A stretch of 64,000 nucleotides of DNA from Methanococcus voltae PS (GCF_024807035.1 NZ_JANUCQ010000003.1:186001-250000); one strand, 5' to 3'. Shown: positions 10,273 to 20,122, numbered from the stretch's first letter. Made by a program: numbers and translations. Notes: generated by a model from the sequence alone, not told the origin.

Positions 10273-11322
10273 TTATAAATTTTCAAAGTCTATTTTTGGA
10301 TTTACTACCCTATCATCTTTAGTATTAGATAATAAAACTACCCTACTCTCTGGAGCGTCATCTATAACTTTAAAAATGGATTTATCTTCAATATTATTAC
10401 ACATACTAATTAAATCATCGTGTTTAATCATATCATCCAAATTAAGTCTATTCCTTGAATAACCTACGTTCATATATGATTTAACTTCGATAAAGTTTAC
10501 ATTGGCTCTATCATATAATTCTGTAAATTTGGACAAATCATCATTTATATTTTTAATAACGGTAGTTCTAAGACAAGTTCTACCTTTTTCCCCCAATACG
10601 TCCAAAGTATTTAATATACTCTGCCAATCCTGCTCAGTTCCTCTACATATTTTTTTATAACTTGGCAAATCATAAGCATCTAGTGATACGTATAGCTGTG
10701 TAGGGTTTATTTTTTCAATTACGTCTGTTAAAATACCATTTGAAACTACAAATGTAGATATCTTCTTTTTATGGAATATATTTATTAATTCATCGATATA
10801 TGGGTACATAGTAGGTTCTCCAGCCAAAGAAAGTGCAACGTGTTTTGGTTCAGTTGCTTCTTTATACTTTTCAGTGCCTATTCTATCGATAATTCCCTTA
10901 TAACCCGTTATAATTGTTTTGTGCATTTTTAAAATATCTTCGGCAACTTCTTCAGGTTCTTTCCATTTTGGGGCTTTAAAATTTGGCTCATTAATTCCTA
11001 AATCAGATGGCAATACTCTCCAGCAAAATTCACATTGTTGTTGGCACCATATAACCGAAGGCGTACCTTGAATACACCTATGAGTATTTATTCCATAAAA
11101 TTTGGATTTATAGCATACTTTATCTTCTAAAAAGCTTTTTCGTACCCATCCACACAATTTAACCGCACTATGGTCTTCAATCTGATAGTGTTGCTTTCTA
11201 AGAATATTATATAATTGTTCAGGAATTTGAGGAATTCTTTTTTCCAAATTTTGTATTTTTTGAGACTTTTTATCCTTTTTTAAATTAGAATAGTTATTTT
11301 TATTATCAATATTATTTTCCAA
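10273..11322 (-). CDS. taw1: tRNA 4-demethylwyosine synthase (radical SAM, Taw1)
   Basis: Taw1 builds the tricyclic wyosine base at G37 of tRNA-Phe from pyruvate. The start is placed at TTG 11322 because GGTGAT ends three bases before it, exactly the spacing used elsewhere; an earlier TTG at 11340 lacks a site. From this start the radical-SAM cysteines are C93, C97 and C100 (WCQQQCEFCWR), and a second Fe-S cluster set is C57, C70 and C83. The spacings (13, 13, 10, 4, 3) match what is known for the Methanocaldococcus enzyme. The protein has a lysine- and asparagine-rich N-terminal extension of about 30 residues. It is convergent with apgM. Confidence 0.93.
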   Translation of the reverse strand: MENNIDNKNNYSNLKKDKKSQKIQNLEKRIPQIPEQLYNILRKQHYQIEDHSAVKLCGWVRKSFLEDKVCYKSKFYGINTHRCIQGTPSVIWCQQQCEFCWRVLPSDLGINEPNFKAPKWKEPEEVAEDILKMHKTIITGYKGIIDRIGTEKYKEATEPKHVALSLAGEPTMYPYIDELINIFHKKKISTFVVSNGILTDVIEKINPTQLYVSLDAYDLPSYKKICRGTEQDWQSILNTLDVLGEKGRTCLRTTVIKNINDDLSKFTELYDRANVNFIEVKSYMNVGYSRNRLNLDDMIKHDDLISMCNNIEDKSIFKVIDDAPESRVVLLSNTKDDRVVNPKIDFENL

Positions 11323-11846
11323 AATATCACCAAATGTCAAATATAAAAATGATTTTGAAGCTATGGTACATTTAAGAGTACCAATTTTAAAGTAATAATC
11401 CTTAATTAATTCTAATAATTTATATAATTATAGTAAATGAATAAATTTATATATTAATATATCCTAATATACTTATTAATAATAAATAAACTAGTAATAT
11501 AATATTCGTGTCATAGCCTAAATATAATATCTTAATAAAAAAATAATTTAAAATAGATATATGGTCATAATAGTCATTATTTGCCTAAAAAAAGAATTTA
11601 TAACAGTAAATAAGTCAAAAAAGTATTTGACATGATTAAATATGACAAATAGGTGATTTTCAATTTCAATAAGTAAAATATAAATATACCAATATACATT
11701 TAGTAATTAATAAACTTATTTCAAATTAGAATATTATTTTAAAAAATAAAATAGAAATTAAACTAATTACAAATTGTAATTTTCAGTATTAGTATCCTAA
11801 AACACAGATATGACATGATATTATAATTAAGGAAAGGAGTGTAAGT
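11323..11846. other. Divergent promoter region between taw1 and mobB
   Basis: No gene could be supported. The 524 bases are AT-rich with several TTTATATA-like boxes (near 11447-11455 and 11560) and a small hairpin GGTAC/GTACC near 11373-11390. GGAAAGGAG provides the mobB ribosome site at 11831-11839. Confidence 0.45.
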
Positions 11847-12611
11847 ATGAGGGTAATTGGAGTAATAGGTAAAAAAGACACCGGTAAAACAAGTATTATA
11901 TGCGATATATTGAAGCATGTAAGTGGAATTAGTGTCGCCACCATAAAGAAAACACATCACAGCGTTGAAATAGATACACCAAATACAGACTCATATAGGA
12001 TGAAAGAAAACTCTAACTTGTCAGTATTATCCACAGGTGCTAAAACTGGTTTTTATTACGATAAGATGTCACTATATGAAATTTTATCAAAATTAGATTA
12101 CGACCTTGTAATTATTGAAGGTTTTAAAGAAGAACTTATAGAATTTAATATTCCAAAAATATTGATGGTTGAAGGTAAAAGGGGTTTAGATTTACTAGAT
12201 AATCAAGTTATAATGACAATTGAAGACTTTAAATATGATATAAAGGAAGTTATAGAAATGATTGCCGATAAAGCAGTAGTACCAACATATAACTTTAATT
12301 GTGGACATTGTGGATACGATTGTAAACAATTTGTGGAAAAAATGATAAAAGGCGAGGATAATCTAAAATGGGATAGATGCGTAATGTCATATTCTATTAA
12401 AATAACCGCCAATGATAAAATAATACCTGCAAATCCTTTTGTATCAGATATAATAAAAAATACGATTAAAGGCATGGTAGTCAGCTTGAAATCAGTCGAA
12501 AATCCTGAAAAAATTACCATATCATTTGATGAAACATCAAATAATGATTTATCAAATAAAATTGTAGTGAAAACTATCAAAAATGAGGAATTAAATTCTA
12601 AAAAGAATTGA
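11847..12611 (+). CDS. mobB: MobB-type molybdopterin guanine dinucleotide protein with a cysteine-rich C-terminal domain
   Basis: The first 160 residues are a MobB P-loop GTPase: Walker A is GKKDTGKTS at about 8-16, with KKTHH and VIIEGFK further on. MobB assists attachment of nucleotide to molybdopterin for Mo/W enzymes such as formylmethanofuran and formate dehydrogenases. The remaining 95 residues form an added domain that begins NCGHCGYDC and has one more cysteine (WDRCVM), suggesting an Fe-S cluster or zinc site. This is inference. The start ATG has GGAG at a good distance. It is followed by arsR after 252 bases, probably a separate unit. Confidence 0.82.
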   Translation: MRVIGVIGKKDTGKTSIICDILKHVSGISVATIKKTHHSVEIDTPNTDSYRMKENSNLSVLSTGAKTGFYYDKMSLYEILSKLDYDLVIIEGFKEELIEFNIPKILMVEGKRGLDLLDNQVIMTIEDFKYDIKEVIEMIADKAVVPTYNFNCGHCGYDCKQFVEKMIKGEDNLKWDRCVMSYSIKITANDKIIPANPFVSDIIKNTIKGMVVSLKSVENPEKITISFDETSNNDLSNKIVVKTIKNEELNSKKN

Positions 12612-12645
12612 TAACTATTTTTTATACTATTATTAAACATCAATA

Positions 12646-12776
12646 CATGTTTTAAATACCAAATGATATATTTGGATATACGAATATTTATATATGAAAA
12701 CATGCTATGATGATAGAGTGATGAAAAGATATCATATTTCAAATTTTTAAAAATATTTAAAATAATATTTGAAAAT
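12646..12776 (+). promoter_or_regulatory. Promoter and inverted repeats before the small arsR gene
   Basis: A box A (TTTATATA, 12687-12694) would start transcription near 12717. It is bracketed by CATGTTTT (12646-12653) and AAAACATG (12697-12704), encloses CCAAATGATATATTTGG (12659-12675), and is followed by TTTCAAAT (12737-12744) and ATTTGAAA (about 12767-12774). ArsR-family proteins bind such inverted repeats, so one may be the operator, but which one is a guess. Confidence 0.4.
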
Positions 12777-12863
12777 AAAACAAAATACCTAAAAAAGAAT
12801 TAAAAGAATAATAATAAAAAATACAGAAACAGTCTACTAAGTAAGTATATAACGGTGATAACT

Positions 12864-13148
12864 ATGATGAGTGAACAAGGTTATGAACATATGGCAGAAA
12901 CATTTAAGGCATTTGCAGACCCTACAAGATTAATGATTTTAAGATTATTAAACGAAAATGAAAGTATGTGTGTTTGTAAAATTATTGATGAATTAGGTAA
13001 ACCCCAGCCTACAATCTCCCACCACTTAAATATATTAAAAAAATCAGGATTGATTAAAGCAAGAAAAGAAGGTACTTGGAACCATTATTATATTGTAAAC
13101 CCCAAAGTCAAAGAAATGGTACACATTATTGGCGATTTTGAAAATTAA
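12864..13148 (+). CDS. ArsR/SmtB-family transcriptional regulator
   Basis: A 94-residue winged-helix protein of the ArsR family. It contains FKAFADPTRLMILRLL, a recognition helix region in GKPQPTISHHLNILKKSG and the wing EGTWNHYYI. The SMCVCKI segment resembles the metal- or arsenic-sensing CVC motif of ArsR helix alpha-3, so thiol sensing is plausible. The start is the ATG at 12864, four bases behind GGTGAT; a GTG at 12855 lies inside that site. No target gene is adjacent: mobB is upstream and the DRG GTPase is 456 bases downstream. It may regulate itself only, or genes elsewhere. Confidence 0.9.
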   Translation: MMSEQGYEHMAETFKAFADPTRLMILRLLNENESMCVCKIIDELGKPQPTISHHLNILKKSGLIKARKEGTWNHYYIVNPKVKEMVHIIGDFEN

Positions 13149-13190
13149 GAAATGGTTTTGGATATATGTTCAAAAAATCAAAATATAAAT

Positions 13191-13223
13191 GTGCTACTTT
13201 TTTAAATAGCACACTACTTTTTT
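13191..13223 (+). terminator. Hairpin plus T-tract after arsR
   Basis: GTGCTA (13191-13196) pairs with TAGCAC (13207-13212) around a T-rich loop, and a T6 run follows. The 14-base element CTACTTTTTTAAAT occurs twice in tandem (13194-13207 and 13214-13227), giving two T-tracts in a row. T-tracts are the main archaeal termination signal. Confidence 0.5.
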
Positions 13224-13227
13224 AAAT

Positions 13228-13604
13228 TTATAAGATACTTTTATATATAATTTAAACAGAATTAAAAGAATAATAATAAAAAATATATTTTAAACTAAGA
13301 TAAATTAATATATAATACATTATATAAGGATAAATCCCAGTTAAGAGATATAGCAATCCCTTTTGTAGATTTTAAACTTAAAAAAAAATTTTAATATTAA
13401 AAACAGCCGTAATATGCTTTAAAAAATTAAATAATGAAATAGTTGAATTTAAAAAATTATTGCGTTTGAATAAAAGTAGTTATCATATTTCGATGTATAG
13501 GATATAAACATAATATAATCCGAATAGTATACTATTTTAAAAAAACTAATATATTAACTCAAATACAGTAATTTTTAAATATAGGCTCATACCCTGGTGA
13601 AATA
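13228..13604. other. Gap between the arsR terminator and the DRG gene
   Basis: AT-rich, with one copy of the 28-bp repeat (13258-13285). No ribosome site plus start codon was found before GGTGAAATA at 13596-13604. Confidence 0.45.
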
Positions 13605-14717
13605 ATGGGAGTTCAGGAAGATATTAGAAAATTAGAAGAAGAAATTAAAAATACGCAATATAACAAAGCTACTCAAAAGCATATTGGAAAATTAAAATCA
13701 AAATTGGCAAAATTAAGAGAAGAATCACAAAATCCCTCAGGTTCCGGTGGTTCTTCAGGACCTGCATATGCCATAAGAAAAACAGGAGATGCCACAGTAG
13801 CTTTTGTAGGTTTCCCATCAGTTGGTAAATCCACATTACTAAACAAGTTGACCAATGCCAATTCCGAAGTGGGCGCTTACGCATTTACCACCCTTACGAT
13901 AATTCCGGGGCTTATGGAGCATAAAGGTGCTAAAATACAGGTATTAGATGCTCCAGGTATTATATCAGGCGCTTCATTTGGTAGGGGTAGGGGTAGCGAA
14001 GTTTTAGCAGCAGTTAGGAACGTAGATTTGATAATGGTTATTGTGGATGTATTTTCCCCCGAACACATCCCGGTTATTGAAAGAGAGTTGTCAAACGTAG
14101 GTATTAGGCTAGACCAAATACCTCCTGAAGTTAAAATTGCAAAAAGAGACAGAGGCGGTGTTGCTGTAAATACTACCCTCCCATTGTCTAAAATAGACGA
14201 AGATACAGTTGTTGCGATACTTGGAGAATATAAAATACACAATGCCGATATCGTAATTAGAGATGATGTTGATGCAGACCAATTAATCGATTCAGTTATG
14301 GGAAATAGGTCATACATCCCTACATTAGTTATTATAAACAAAATTGACCTTGCAGACCAGGAAAGCTTAGATATTATGGAAGGAGCAGTCCATGACAGAC
14401 CTCACGTATTTGTTTCAGGACACAAAGAAATAAATTTAGAAGAATTAAAGGATAAAATATTTGAAACACTTGGATTTATTAAGCTATACTTAAAACCACA
14501 AGGTAAAAAGGCAGATATGCGAGACCCATTAATTATTCTAAAGAATTCGACAGTAAGGGATGTTTGTAATAAATTACATAGGGATTTTGTTAAAAATTTC
14601 AGATACGCGCAAGTTTGGGGACCTTCAGCAAAGCATCCTGGTCAAAGAGTAGGATTAGACCACGTATTAGGCGATGGAGATATATTATCAGTTGTTGTTA
14701 AAAAATCTGGACAATAA
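13605..14717 (+). CDS. DRG-family GTP-binding protein with TGS domain
   Basis: An OBG/DRG-type GTPase of 370 residues. After a charged coiled-coil-like N-terminus (1-45), the GTPase motifs are GFPSVGKST (69-77), the switch YAFTTLT, DAPGI and NKID. The last 75 residues form a TGS domain ending DGDILSVVVKKSG. DRG proteins associate with translating ribosomes; the archaeal role is not well defined. A ribosome site GGTGAAATA precedes the ATG. It is followed by map after 109 bases, so the two may be cotranscribed. Confidence 0.93.
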   Translation: MGVQEDIRKLEEEIKNTQYNKATQKHIGKLKSKLAKLREESQNPSGSGGSSGPAYAIRKTGDATVAFVGFPSVGKSTLLNKLTNANSEVGAYAFTTLTIIPGLMEHKGAKIQVLDAPGIISGASFGRGRGSEVLAAVRNVDLIMVIVDVFSPEHIPVIERELSNVGIRLDQIPPEVKIAKRDRGGVAVNTTLPLSKIDEDTVVAILGEYKIHNADIVIRDDVDADQLIDSVMGNRSYIPTLVIINKIDLADQESLDIMEGAVHDRPHVFVSGHKEINLEELKDKIFETLGFIKLYLKPQGKKADMRDPLIILKNSTVRDVCNKLHRDFVKNFRYAQVWGPSAKHPGQRVGLDHVLGDGDILSVVVKKSGQ

Positions 14718-14826
14718 CCTGATAAAATAAAAAAATAAAATAAAAAAATAAAAAATAAATGCAAATAACTATTTAATAATAAATATAAAACTAAACATAA
14801 AATAAAATTTACAAATTGGGGATAAA

Positions 14827-15723
14827 ATGGAGAATAACGAAGAGTTAGAATATCAAAAAATTATGGAAGCTGGGGAAATTGCATCTAAAGTGAGGGGCGA
14901 AGCTCAAAAAATGATAAAACCTGGTGTAAAATTATATGATATAGCAGAGTTTGTCGAAAATAGAATAAGAGAATTAGGTGCAGAGGTTGCTTTCCCATGT
15001 AATTTATCCAGAAATGATATTGCAGCGCACTACACCCCATTTACCGGTGATGAATCAGTCTTTGAAGAAAATGACGTTATAAAATTAGATTTAGGTGCCC
15101 ATATTGATGGTTTTATCGCAGATACCGCGGTTACTGTCGACTTATCAAATAGTTATTCCGATTTAAAAAAAGCTTCTGAAGACGCGTTAAAAACCGTTAT
15201 ACATTCTATTGAACCACCAATGAACGTTGGAGATATGGGTAAAATAATTAGCGAAGTTATAGAAAGTTATGATTTAAAACCTGTTTCAAACCTTTCTGGA
15301 CACGTTATGCACCAAAATGTTTTACACTCTGGTGTTAGCATACCTAATGTTTATGATAAAACTAAAGATACCATAGATATTGGAGACTTAGTAGCTATTG
15401 AACCATTCGCTACTGACGGATATGGTGCTATTACTGACGGAACAGATAAATATATCTACAAATACATAGTTTCAAGACCTTTAAGGTTACCTTCTGCTAG
15501 AAATATCTTAAAAGTTATCGAACGTAAATTTTGCCATTTACCATTTTCCGAAAGAGATATTGCTAAATTAAATCCCAAATATAAAATGGGATTAAAAACT
15601 TTGGTTAATGCAGGCTGTTTATACGCATACCCTACATTAGTTGAAAAAGAACACGGTATGGTATCACAATGTGAACATACCATCTATATCACAGAAGATA
15701 AAATAGAAGTAACTACAAAATAA
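14827..15723 (+). CDS. map: Methionine aminopeptidase, type II
   Basis: Removes the initiator methionine from nascent proteins. The dinuclear metal ligands of the pita-bread fold are visible in DLGAHIDGFIADTAV (two aspartates), the histidine in NLSGHVMHQ and the glutamate in AIEPFATDG. The insertion after the central histidine and the 298-residue length make it type II, the archaeal and eukaryotic form. GGGGATAAA precedes the ATG. Confidence 0.95.
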   Translation: MENNEELEYQKIMEAGEIASKVRGEAQKMIKPGVKLYDIAEFVENRIRELGAEVAFPCNLSRNDIAAHYTPFTGDESVFEENDVIKLDLGAHIDGFIADTAVTVDLSNSYSDLKKASEDALKTVIHSIEPPMNVGDMGKIISEVIESYDLKPVSNLSGHVMHQNVLHSGVSIPNVYDKTKDTIDIGDLVAIEPFATDGYGAITDGTDKYIYKYIVSRPLRLPSARNILKVIERKFCHLPFSERDIAKLNPKYKMGLKTLVNAGCLYAYPTLVEKEHGMVSQCEHTIYITEDKIEVTTK

Positions 15724-15930
15724 ATTTATCATATTATTATTTTCAATTTTTTTATCATGAAAAATATTTTATACTTAAAACAGTATAGTAAAATAATCAA
15801 AATTGTAATTAAAACTTTCAAAACTAATAATCTATTTTAAAATTATAAATCTAAGCTTAAAAACATTGTAAAATATATTATACAGATATATTATAATTAC
15901 AGTATAGATACATTAATTAAAGGTGTAAAT

Positions 15931-16497
15931 ATGATAGTTATTTTAAATAATGGCGGACAATACGTTCACAGAATTCAAAGAAGTTTAAAATACATTGGCG
16001 TAAAATCAAAAATCATAACAAATAGCACTACCCTTTCAGAAATAGAATCTGATGAAAGTGTTAAAGGAATTATTTTAAGTGGTGGTCCAGATATAGAAAA
16101 AGCTACAAACTGTAAAGATATAGCTTTAAACTCAAAATTACCAATATTAGGAATTTGTCTAGGTCATCAATTGGCCTGCGAAGCTTACGGAAGTAAGGTA
16201 TCAAGAGCAGAAAGCGAAGAATATTCTAGCGTAACAATAAAAGTTAAAAATCACGACGATTTATTCGAAGGAGTTCCTTCCGAATTCACCGCATGGGCCT
16301 CACACATGGATGAGGTAAAAGAAGTTCCAGAATGCTTTGAAACATTGGCTTACTCAGATATTTGTGAAGTTGAAGCTGTTAAACACATTTCAAAACCAAT
16401 TTACGGCGTACAATTCCACCCTGAAGTATCCCATACTGAATATGGAGATATAATTTTAAAGAATTTCTGTAAAGTTTGCGGTATTGAAACACAATAA
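15931..16497 (+). CDS. guaAA: GMP synthase glutaminase subunit (GuaA subunit A)
   Basis: In archaea GMP synthase is split: this 188-residue class I amidotransferase releases ammonia from glutamine for the separate synthetase subunit. The nucleophile elbow GICLGHQLA holds the catalytic cysteine, and the histidine-glutamate pair is in GVQFHPEVSHTE. The synthetase subunit gene is not in this window. AGGTGTAAAT precedes the ATG. Confidence 0.95.
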   Translation: MIVILNNGGQYVHRIQRSLKYIGVKSKIITNSTTLSEIESDESVKGIILSGGPDIEKATNCKDIALNSKLPILGICLGHQLACEAYGSKVSRAESEEYSSVTIKVKNHDDLFEGVPSEFTAWASHMDEVKEVPECFETLAYSDICEVEAVKHISKPIYGVQFHPEVSHTEYGDIILKNFCKVCGIETQ

Positions 16498-16601
16498 TAT
16501 TATTAACGATTAAAATTAAAAAATAAAAAATAAAAAATAAAATATGAACTTAAAATAAATTAAAAATAAAAATAGAAAAATAATAATTTTAAAATTTTAA
16601 T

Positions 16602-17882
16602 TTATCTTTTACCCAATTCTTCAACCATTAATAAAGCACAATAGTCTCCACAAACGCTACAAGCTTTTTCTTCTTTTGAAGGTATTTCTTCCCTCATTTT
16701 TCTTGGTTTTTCAGAATCTAAAGATAATTCAAACTGTTTTTCCCAGTCATGTTCTTTTCTTGCTTTTGCCATTTCTACTTCTTTTTCCCATGCACTTGAA
16801 CTACCTTTTGCCACATCTGCTGCTTGAGCAGCTATCTTAGAAGCCATTAAACCTTCAATAACGTCTTCATCTTTCATCAATCTAACATGTTCTGCAGGTG
16901 TAACATAACATAAGAAGTTAGCACCACTGTATGCTGCAAGAGTGCCACCAATTGCAGAAGTTATATGGTCGTAACCCATTGCTAAATCAGTTACTAAAGG
17001 ACCTAACACATAGAATGGCGCATTTTTACATAATGTCTTTTGTATTTTCATATTTGCGGCTATGTTATTGTATGGCACGTGTCCTGGACCTTCTACCATC
17101 ACTTGAACGCCTGCATTTCTACATCTATCTACCAATTCACCTAAAGTGATTAACTCTTGAATTTGAGGTCTATCGGTGTTATCCACCAAACATCCTGGTC
17201 TCATACCATCGCCCAAACTTAAGGTTACATCATGTTCTTTTAAAATCTCTAAGAGGTAATCAAATTGTTGATATAGTGGATTTTCCTTACCGTGGTGCAT
17301 AATATAAGCTGTTAAGAAAGCTCCCCCTCTGCTTACCACACCCATAACTCTTTCATCGTTGTTAAGCGCCTGAACGCTTTGTTTTGTTATACCACAATGT
17401 AACGTCATAAAATCAACGCCTTCTTTAGCTTGTCGTTCTATAACGTTAAAGATTAAATCTTCGTCCATATCTACAACTTTTCCGTATTTATTTTTAGCAT
17501 CGACTCCAACTTCATAAATAGGAACCGTACCAATTGGTAAATTAGTTTTAGACATTATTTCCTTTCTTATTTCGGGTAAATTGCCACCAGTACTTAAATC
17601 CATTATTGCATCTGCACCATATTTATTTGAAATAGCAACTTTTCTCAATTCTGAATCAATGTCTATACAATCTGGAGAAGTACCCAAATTTACATTTACC
17701 TTTGTAGATAAACCTTCACCAATTCCTACAGGCTTAGTATTTCTATTTATATTTTTAGGAATAACCACATATCCTTTGGCAATAAGCTTCCTAAGTTGAT
17801 TTAAGTCCATATTTTCTTGTTCTGCTACGTATTTCATCTCTTCCGTAACATTACCTTTAATAGCTTCAGTCATTTGTGTCAT
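16602..17882 (-). CDS. thiC: Phosphomethylpyrimidine synthase ThiC
   Basis: ThiC is a radical-SAM enzyme that converts aminoimidazole ribotide to hydroxymethylpyrimidine phosphate for thiamine. The 426-residue protein ends with the cluster motif CSVCGDYC (CX2CX3C), the spacing seen in anaerobic-type ThiC. Other family motifs include MTLHCGI, SRGGAF and VEGPGHVP. GGTGAAATT precedes the ATG. No TPP riboswitch-like sequence was recognised upstream. Confidence 0.95.
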   Translation of the reverse strand: MTQMTEAIKGNVTEEMKYVAEQENMDLNQLRKLIAKGYVVIPKNINRNTKPVGIGEGLSTKVNVNLGTSPDCIDIDSELRKVAISNKYGADAIMDLSTGGNLPEIRKEIMSKTNLPIGTVPIYEVGVDAKNKYGKVVDMDEDLIFNVIERQAKEGVDFMTLHCGITKQSVQALNNDERVMGVVSRGGAFLTAYIMHHGKENPLYQQFDYLLEILKEHDVTLSLGDGMRPGCLVDNTDRPQIQELITLGELVDRCRNAGVQVMVEGPGHVPYNNIAANMKIQKTLCKNAPFYVLGPLVTDLAMGYDHITSAIGGTLAAYSGANFLCYVTPAEHVRLMKDEDVIEGLMASKIAAQAADVAKGSSSAWEKEVEMAKARKEHDWEKQFELSLDSEKPRKMREEIPSKEEKACSVCGDYCALLMVEELGKR

Positions 17883-18256
17883 AATTTCACCAATATGATA
17901 AAATATATAATTAAATTATAATAAAAATTATGATAATACGATTATAAACTATATCTATGATAGTATTATAAGATATATCGGAATATATTAATATATTAAC
18001 TGGTTTTTAACATATATTATCATATAATTAGGGATATTTTTTAATCATTATTATTCCATTACCAATTATTAAATACTTAATATATTTAAAACAATATTAT
18101 AGTTTAAGAAGTATTGTGCCAACTAGTTTATAAATCCCATGATAAGTATTAATTTGAACCTAAGTTAAATTCAAATTAATATTATAAAAAGAATAAAATA
18201 TATTTCAAATATTATAAAATAATCATATGTTAAAACTATTATTAAATGGTGAAAAA
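17883..18256. other. Divergent promoter region between thiC and dph2
   Basis: AT-rich with several TATATA stretches that could serve as box A on either strand. No gene, hairpin terminator or riboswitch was recognised. Confidence 0.45.
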
Positions 18257-19222
18257 ATGTGGAATTTAGAAACAGAACGCGTATATAATTATATTTGTAA
18301 TTCAAAAGCTAAAAAAGTTATTTTACAAGCACCAGAAGGTTTAAAAAGGTCTGTAGATTTGGAAATATCCAAATTACGTCAAAAGTTTATAGAATATAAC
18401 ACAAAACCTGAAGAAATCCCAAAAATGATAATTTGGGGAGAATCTTGTTTTGGGGCGTGTGACTTGTGCGATAGAGAAGTCTCGTTATTAAATCCTGATT
18501 TAATAGTTCATTATGGGCATGAAGAGCTTTCCTATGTTAAATCAGAGATTCCTGTGATATATGTTCATGCTTACTATAACGTAGATGAAGATTTTAAAAA
18601 AAATATGGAAAAACTCCAAAAAGAACTAAATAACCCCACCATAGTTAGTACGGTTCAATTTAAAAAGTGCCTTGAAGAATATAACCCCAATATAATTTTA
18701 GGATGTAGGGCGGTAATAACTAACTGGAAAAACGACGAATCAATATTATATGTGGGCACAGGTAGATTTCACCCATTAATGATGGCATATAAGTTTAAAA
18801 AAACTGTTAAAATATATAATCCACTTTCTCAGGAAGTTTCAGAAATAACGGAATCTGAAATCAAAAAAATGATTAAAATAAGAATTGGAAAAATAACAAA
18901 ATTAATGTTAAATCCTCCAAAAAAAGTAGGTATTGTATTATCTACAAAAAAAGGGCAATGTAGAGCCAAAGTATTCGAAAAAATGATAGAATTGTGTGAA
19001 GAAAATAAAATTGAGTATACTCCAATCGTTTTAAACAACATTTCTCCGTCAAATTTAATATATAAAGTTGATGCGTATGTCATTTGTGCCTGTCCACGTA
19101 TTGTATTAGATGATTATTCCAACTATGATAAAACACTTGTTACGGCTCGAGAATTTGAAATGTATGTCAAAGAAGACTTTGAATACATATTTGACGAAGT
19201 AATGGAGCATGATTTCTTATAA
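18257..19222 (+). CDS. dph2: Diphthamide biosynthesis enzyme Dph2
   Basis: Dph2 uses S-adenosylmethionine and a [4Fe-4S] cluster to add the aminocarboxypropyl group to the target histidine of elongation factor 2. Three cysteines spread over the sequence are the known ligands; here they fit GACDLCD, LGCRAV and CACPRI. The start is set at the ATG at 18257 behind GGTGAAAAA, which gives 321 residues; an ATG 30 bases earlier lacks a site. The gene is convergent with sua5, only 36 bases apart. Confidence 0.93.
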   Translation: MWNLETERVYNYICNSKAKKVILQAPEGLKRSVDLEISKLRQKFIEYNTKPEEIPKMIIWGESCFGACDLCDREVSLLNPDLIVHYGHEELSYVKSEIPVIYVHAYYNVDEDFKKNMEKLQKELNNPTIVSTVQFKKCLEEYNPNIILGCRAVITNWKNDESILYVGTGRFHPLMMAYKFKKTVKIYNPLSQEVSEITESEIKKMIKIRIGKITKLMLNPPKKVGIVLSTKKGQCRAKVFEKMIELCEENKIEYTPIVLNNISPSNLIYKVDAYVICACPRIVLDDYSNYDKTLVTAREFEMYVKEDFEYIFDEVMEHDFL

Positions 19223-19258
19223 ATTAGCATGTTACGATATATTTTATATTATTTTAAA
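19223..19258. terminator. Shared T/A-rich end of convergent dph2 and sua5
   Basis: The 36-base gap is nearly all A and T. A T7 run just inside the sua5 end on the plus strand could stop dph2 transcripts. No stable hairpin is visible. Confidence 0.3.
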
Positions 19259-19882
19259 TTATTTTTTTATAATTATATTTTTTAAATCTAATTCTTTTAA
19301 AATTGTTTTAAAGGAGATAGAACCTTCTCTTACTAATTCTAAACTATTATTTGTTATTTTTATAATCGTAGAGGGCTTTTTGTATTCACAATCGCCATCA
19401 TCGATAATAATATCAACTTTATCCATTATTTCCTTGCCGATATCAGATATAGAATAAGAAGAAGGCCTACCGCTTATATTAGCACTTGTAGAGGTTATTG
19501 GTATCTCGGATAATTCCAAAATTATTCTTGAATCGGGTACGCGAATACCTACATAATCTTTACATATATAATCAGGTATTGACTCCTTTTTAGGTAGTAT
19601 TAAAGTAATGGGTCCAGGTAAAAATTTTTCTATTAGTGTTTTGGAAATATCTGAGATATATGCGTATTTCGCAATATCTGATTTTTTTTGTAAACTTATG
19701 GAAAGGGGTTTTGATTCATCTCTTTGTTTTATTTTATAAATCCTATCAATTACATTTTTGTCGAGAGCATACCCACAAATACCATATATCGTATCAGTAG
19801 GACATAGTGCAATCTCACCATTTTTAAGATGCTTTTTAGCTTCATTTAGTGTTATTTCTACCCCTTTTCGAATAATTTTCAT
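19259..19882 (-). CDS. sua5: Threonylcarbamoyl-AMP synthase (Sua5/YrdC family)
   Basis: Makes threonylcarbamoyl-AMP from threonine, bicarbonate and ATP for the t6A37 modification of ANN-decoding tRNAs. YrdC-domain motifs are CPTDTIYGI, KQRDESKPLS, GPITLILP and TSANISGRPS. At 207 residues it is the short form with no C-terminal Sua5 domain. The ATG at 19882 was chosen because GGGGTATT lies directly upstream. Confidence 0.93.
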   Translation of the reverse strand: MKIIRKGVEITLNEAKKHLKNGEIALCPTDTIYGICGYALDKNVIDRIYKIKQRDESKPLSISLQKKSDIAKYAYISDISKTLIEKFLPGPITLILPKKESIPDYICKDYVGIRVPDSRIILELSEIPITSTSANISGRPSSYSISDIGKEIMDKVDIIIDDGDCEYKKPSTIIKITNNSLELVREGSISFKTILKELDLKNIIIKK

Positions 19883-20122
19883 AATACCCCAGTACAATCA
19901 CATATCGTGTTAATAAAGCCTATTATTTTTTAAAATATATTTAAACCATGATTTAGAACTTATTTAGTTTTAGTTTTTTAGATAATTTATAATTATTATT
20001 TTATTATTTTATCAGTTTATTATTTTTTATATATATTACGTATTTATATTTTTAAATCATCTGAAATCCATTTATTTGTTAAAATTAATAACTTGAAACT
20101 TAAAAGATTTCGAGTTAAAAAC

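Larger units (their letters stand above)
12796..13285. repeat. 28-bp perfect direct repeat flanking arsR
   Basis: The same 28 bases, beginning AGAATTAAAAGAATAATAAT, occur at 12796-12823 upstream of arsR and at 13258-13285 downstream of it. Neither copy extends further. The sequence is low in complexity, so chance cannot be excluded, but it brackets one gene neatly. Confidence 0.6.

Noticed and set aside
12203-12742. Minus-strand frame of 179 codons over mobB
   Set aside because: Antisense shadow, AT-driven composition and no ribosome site.
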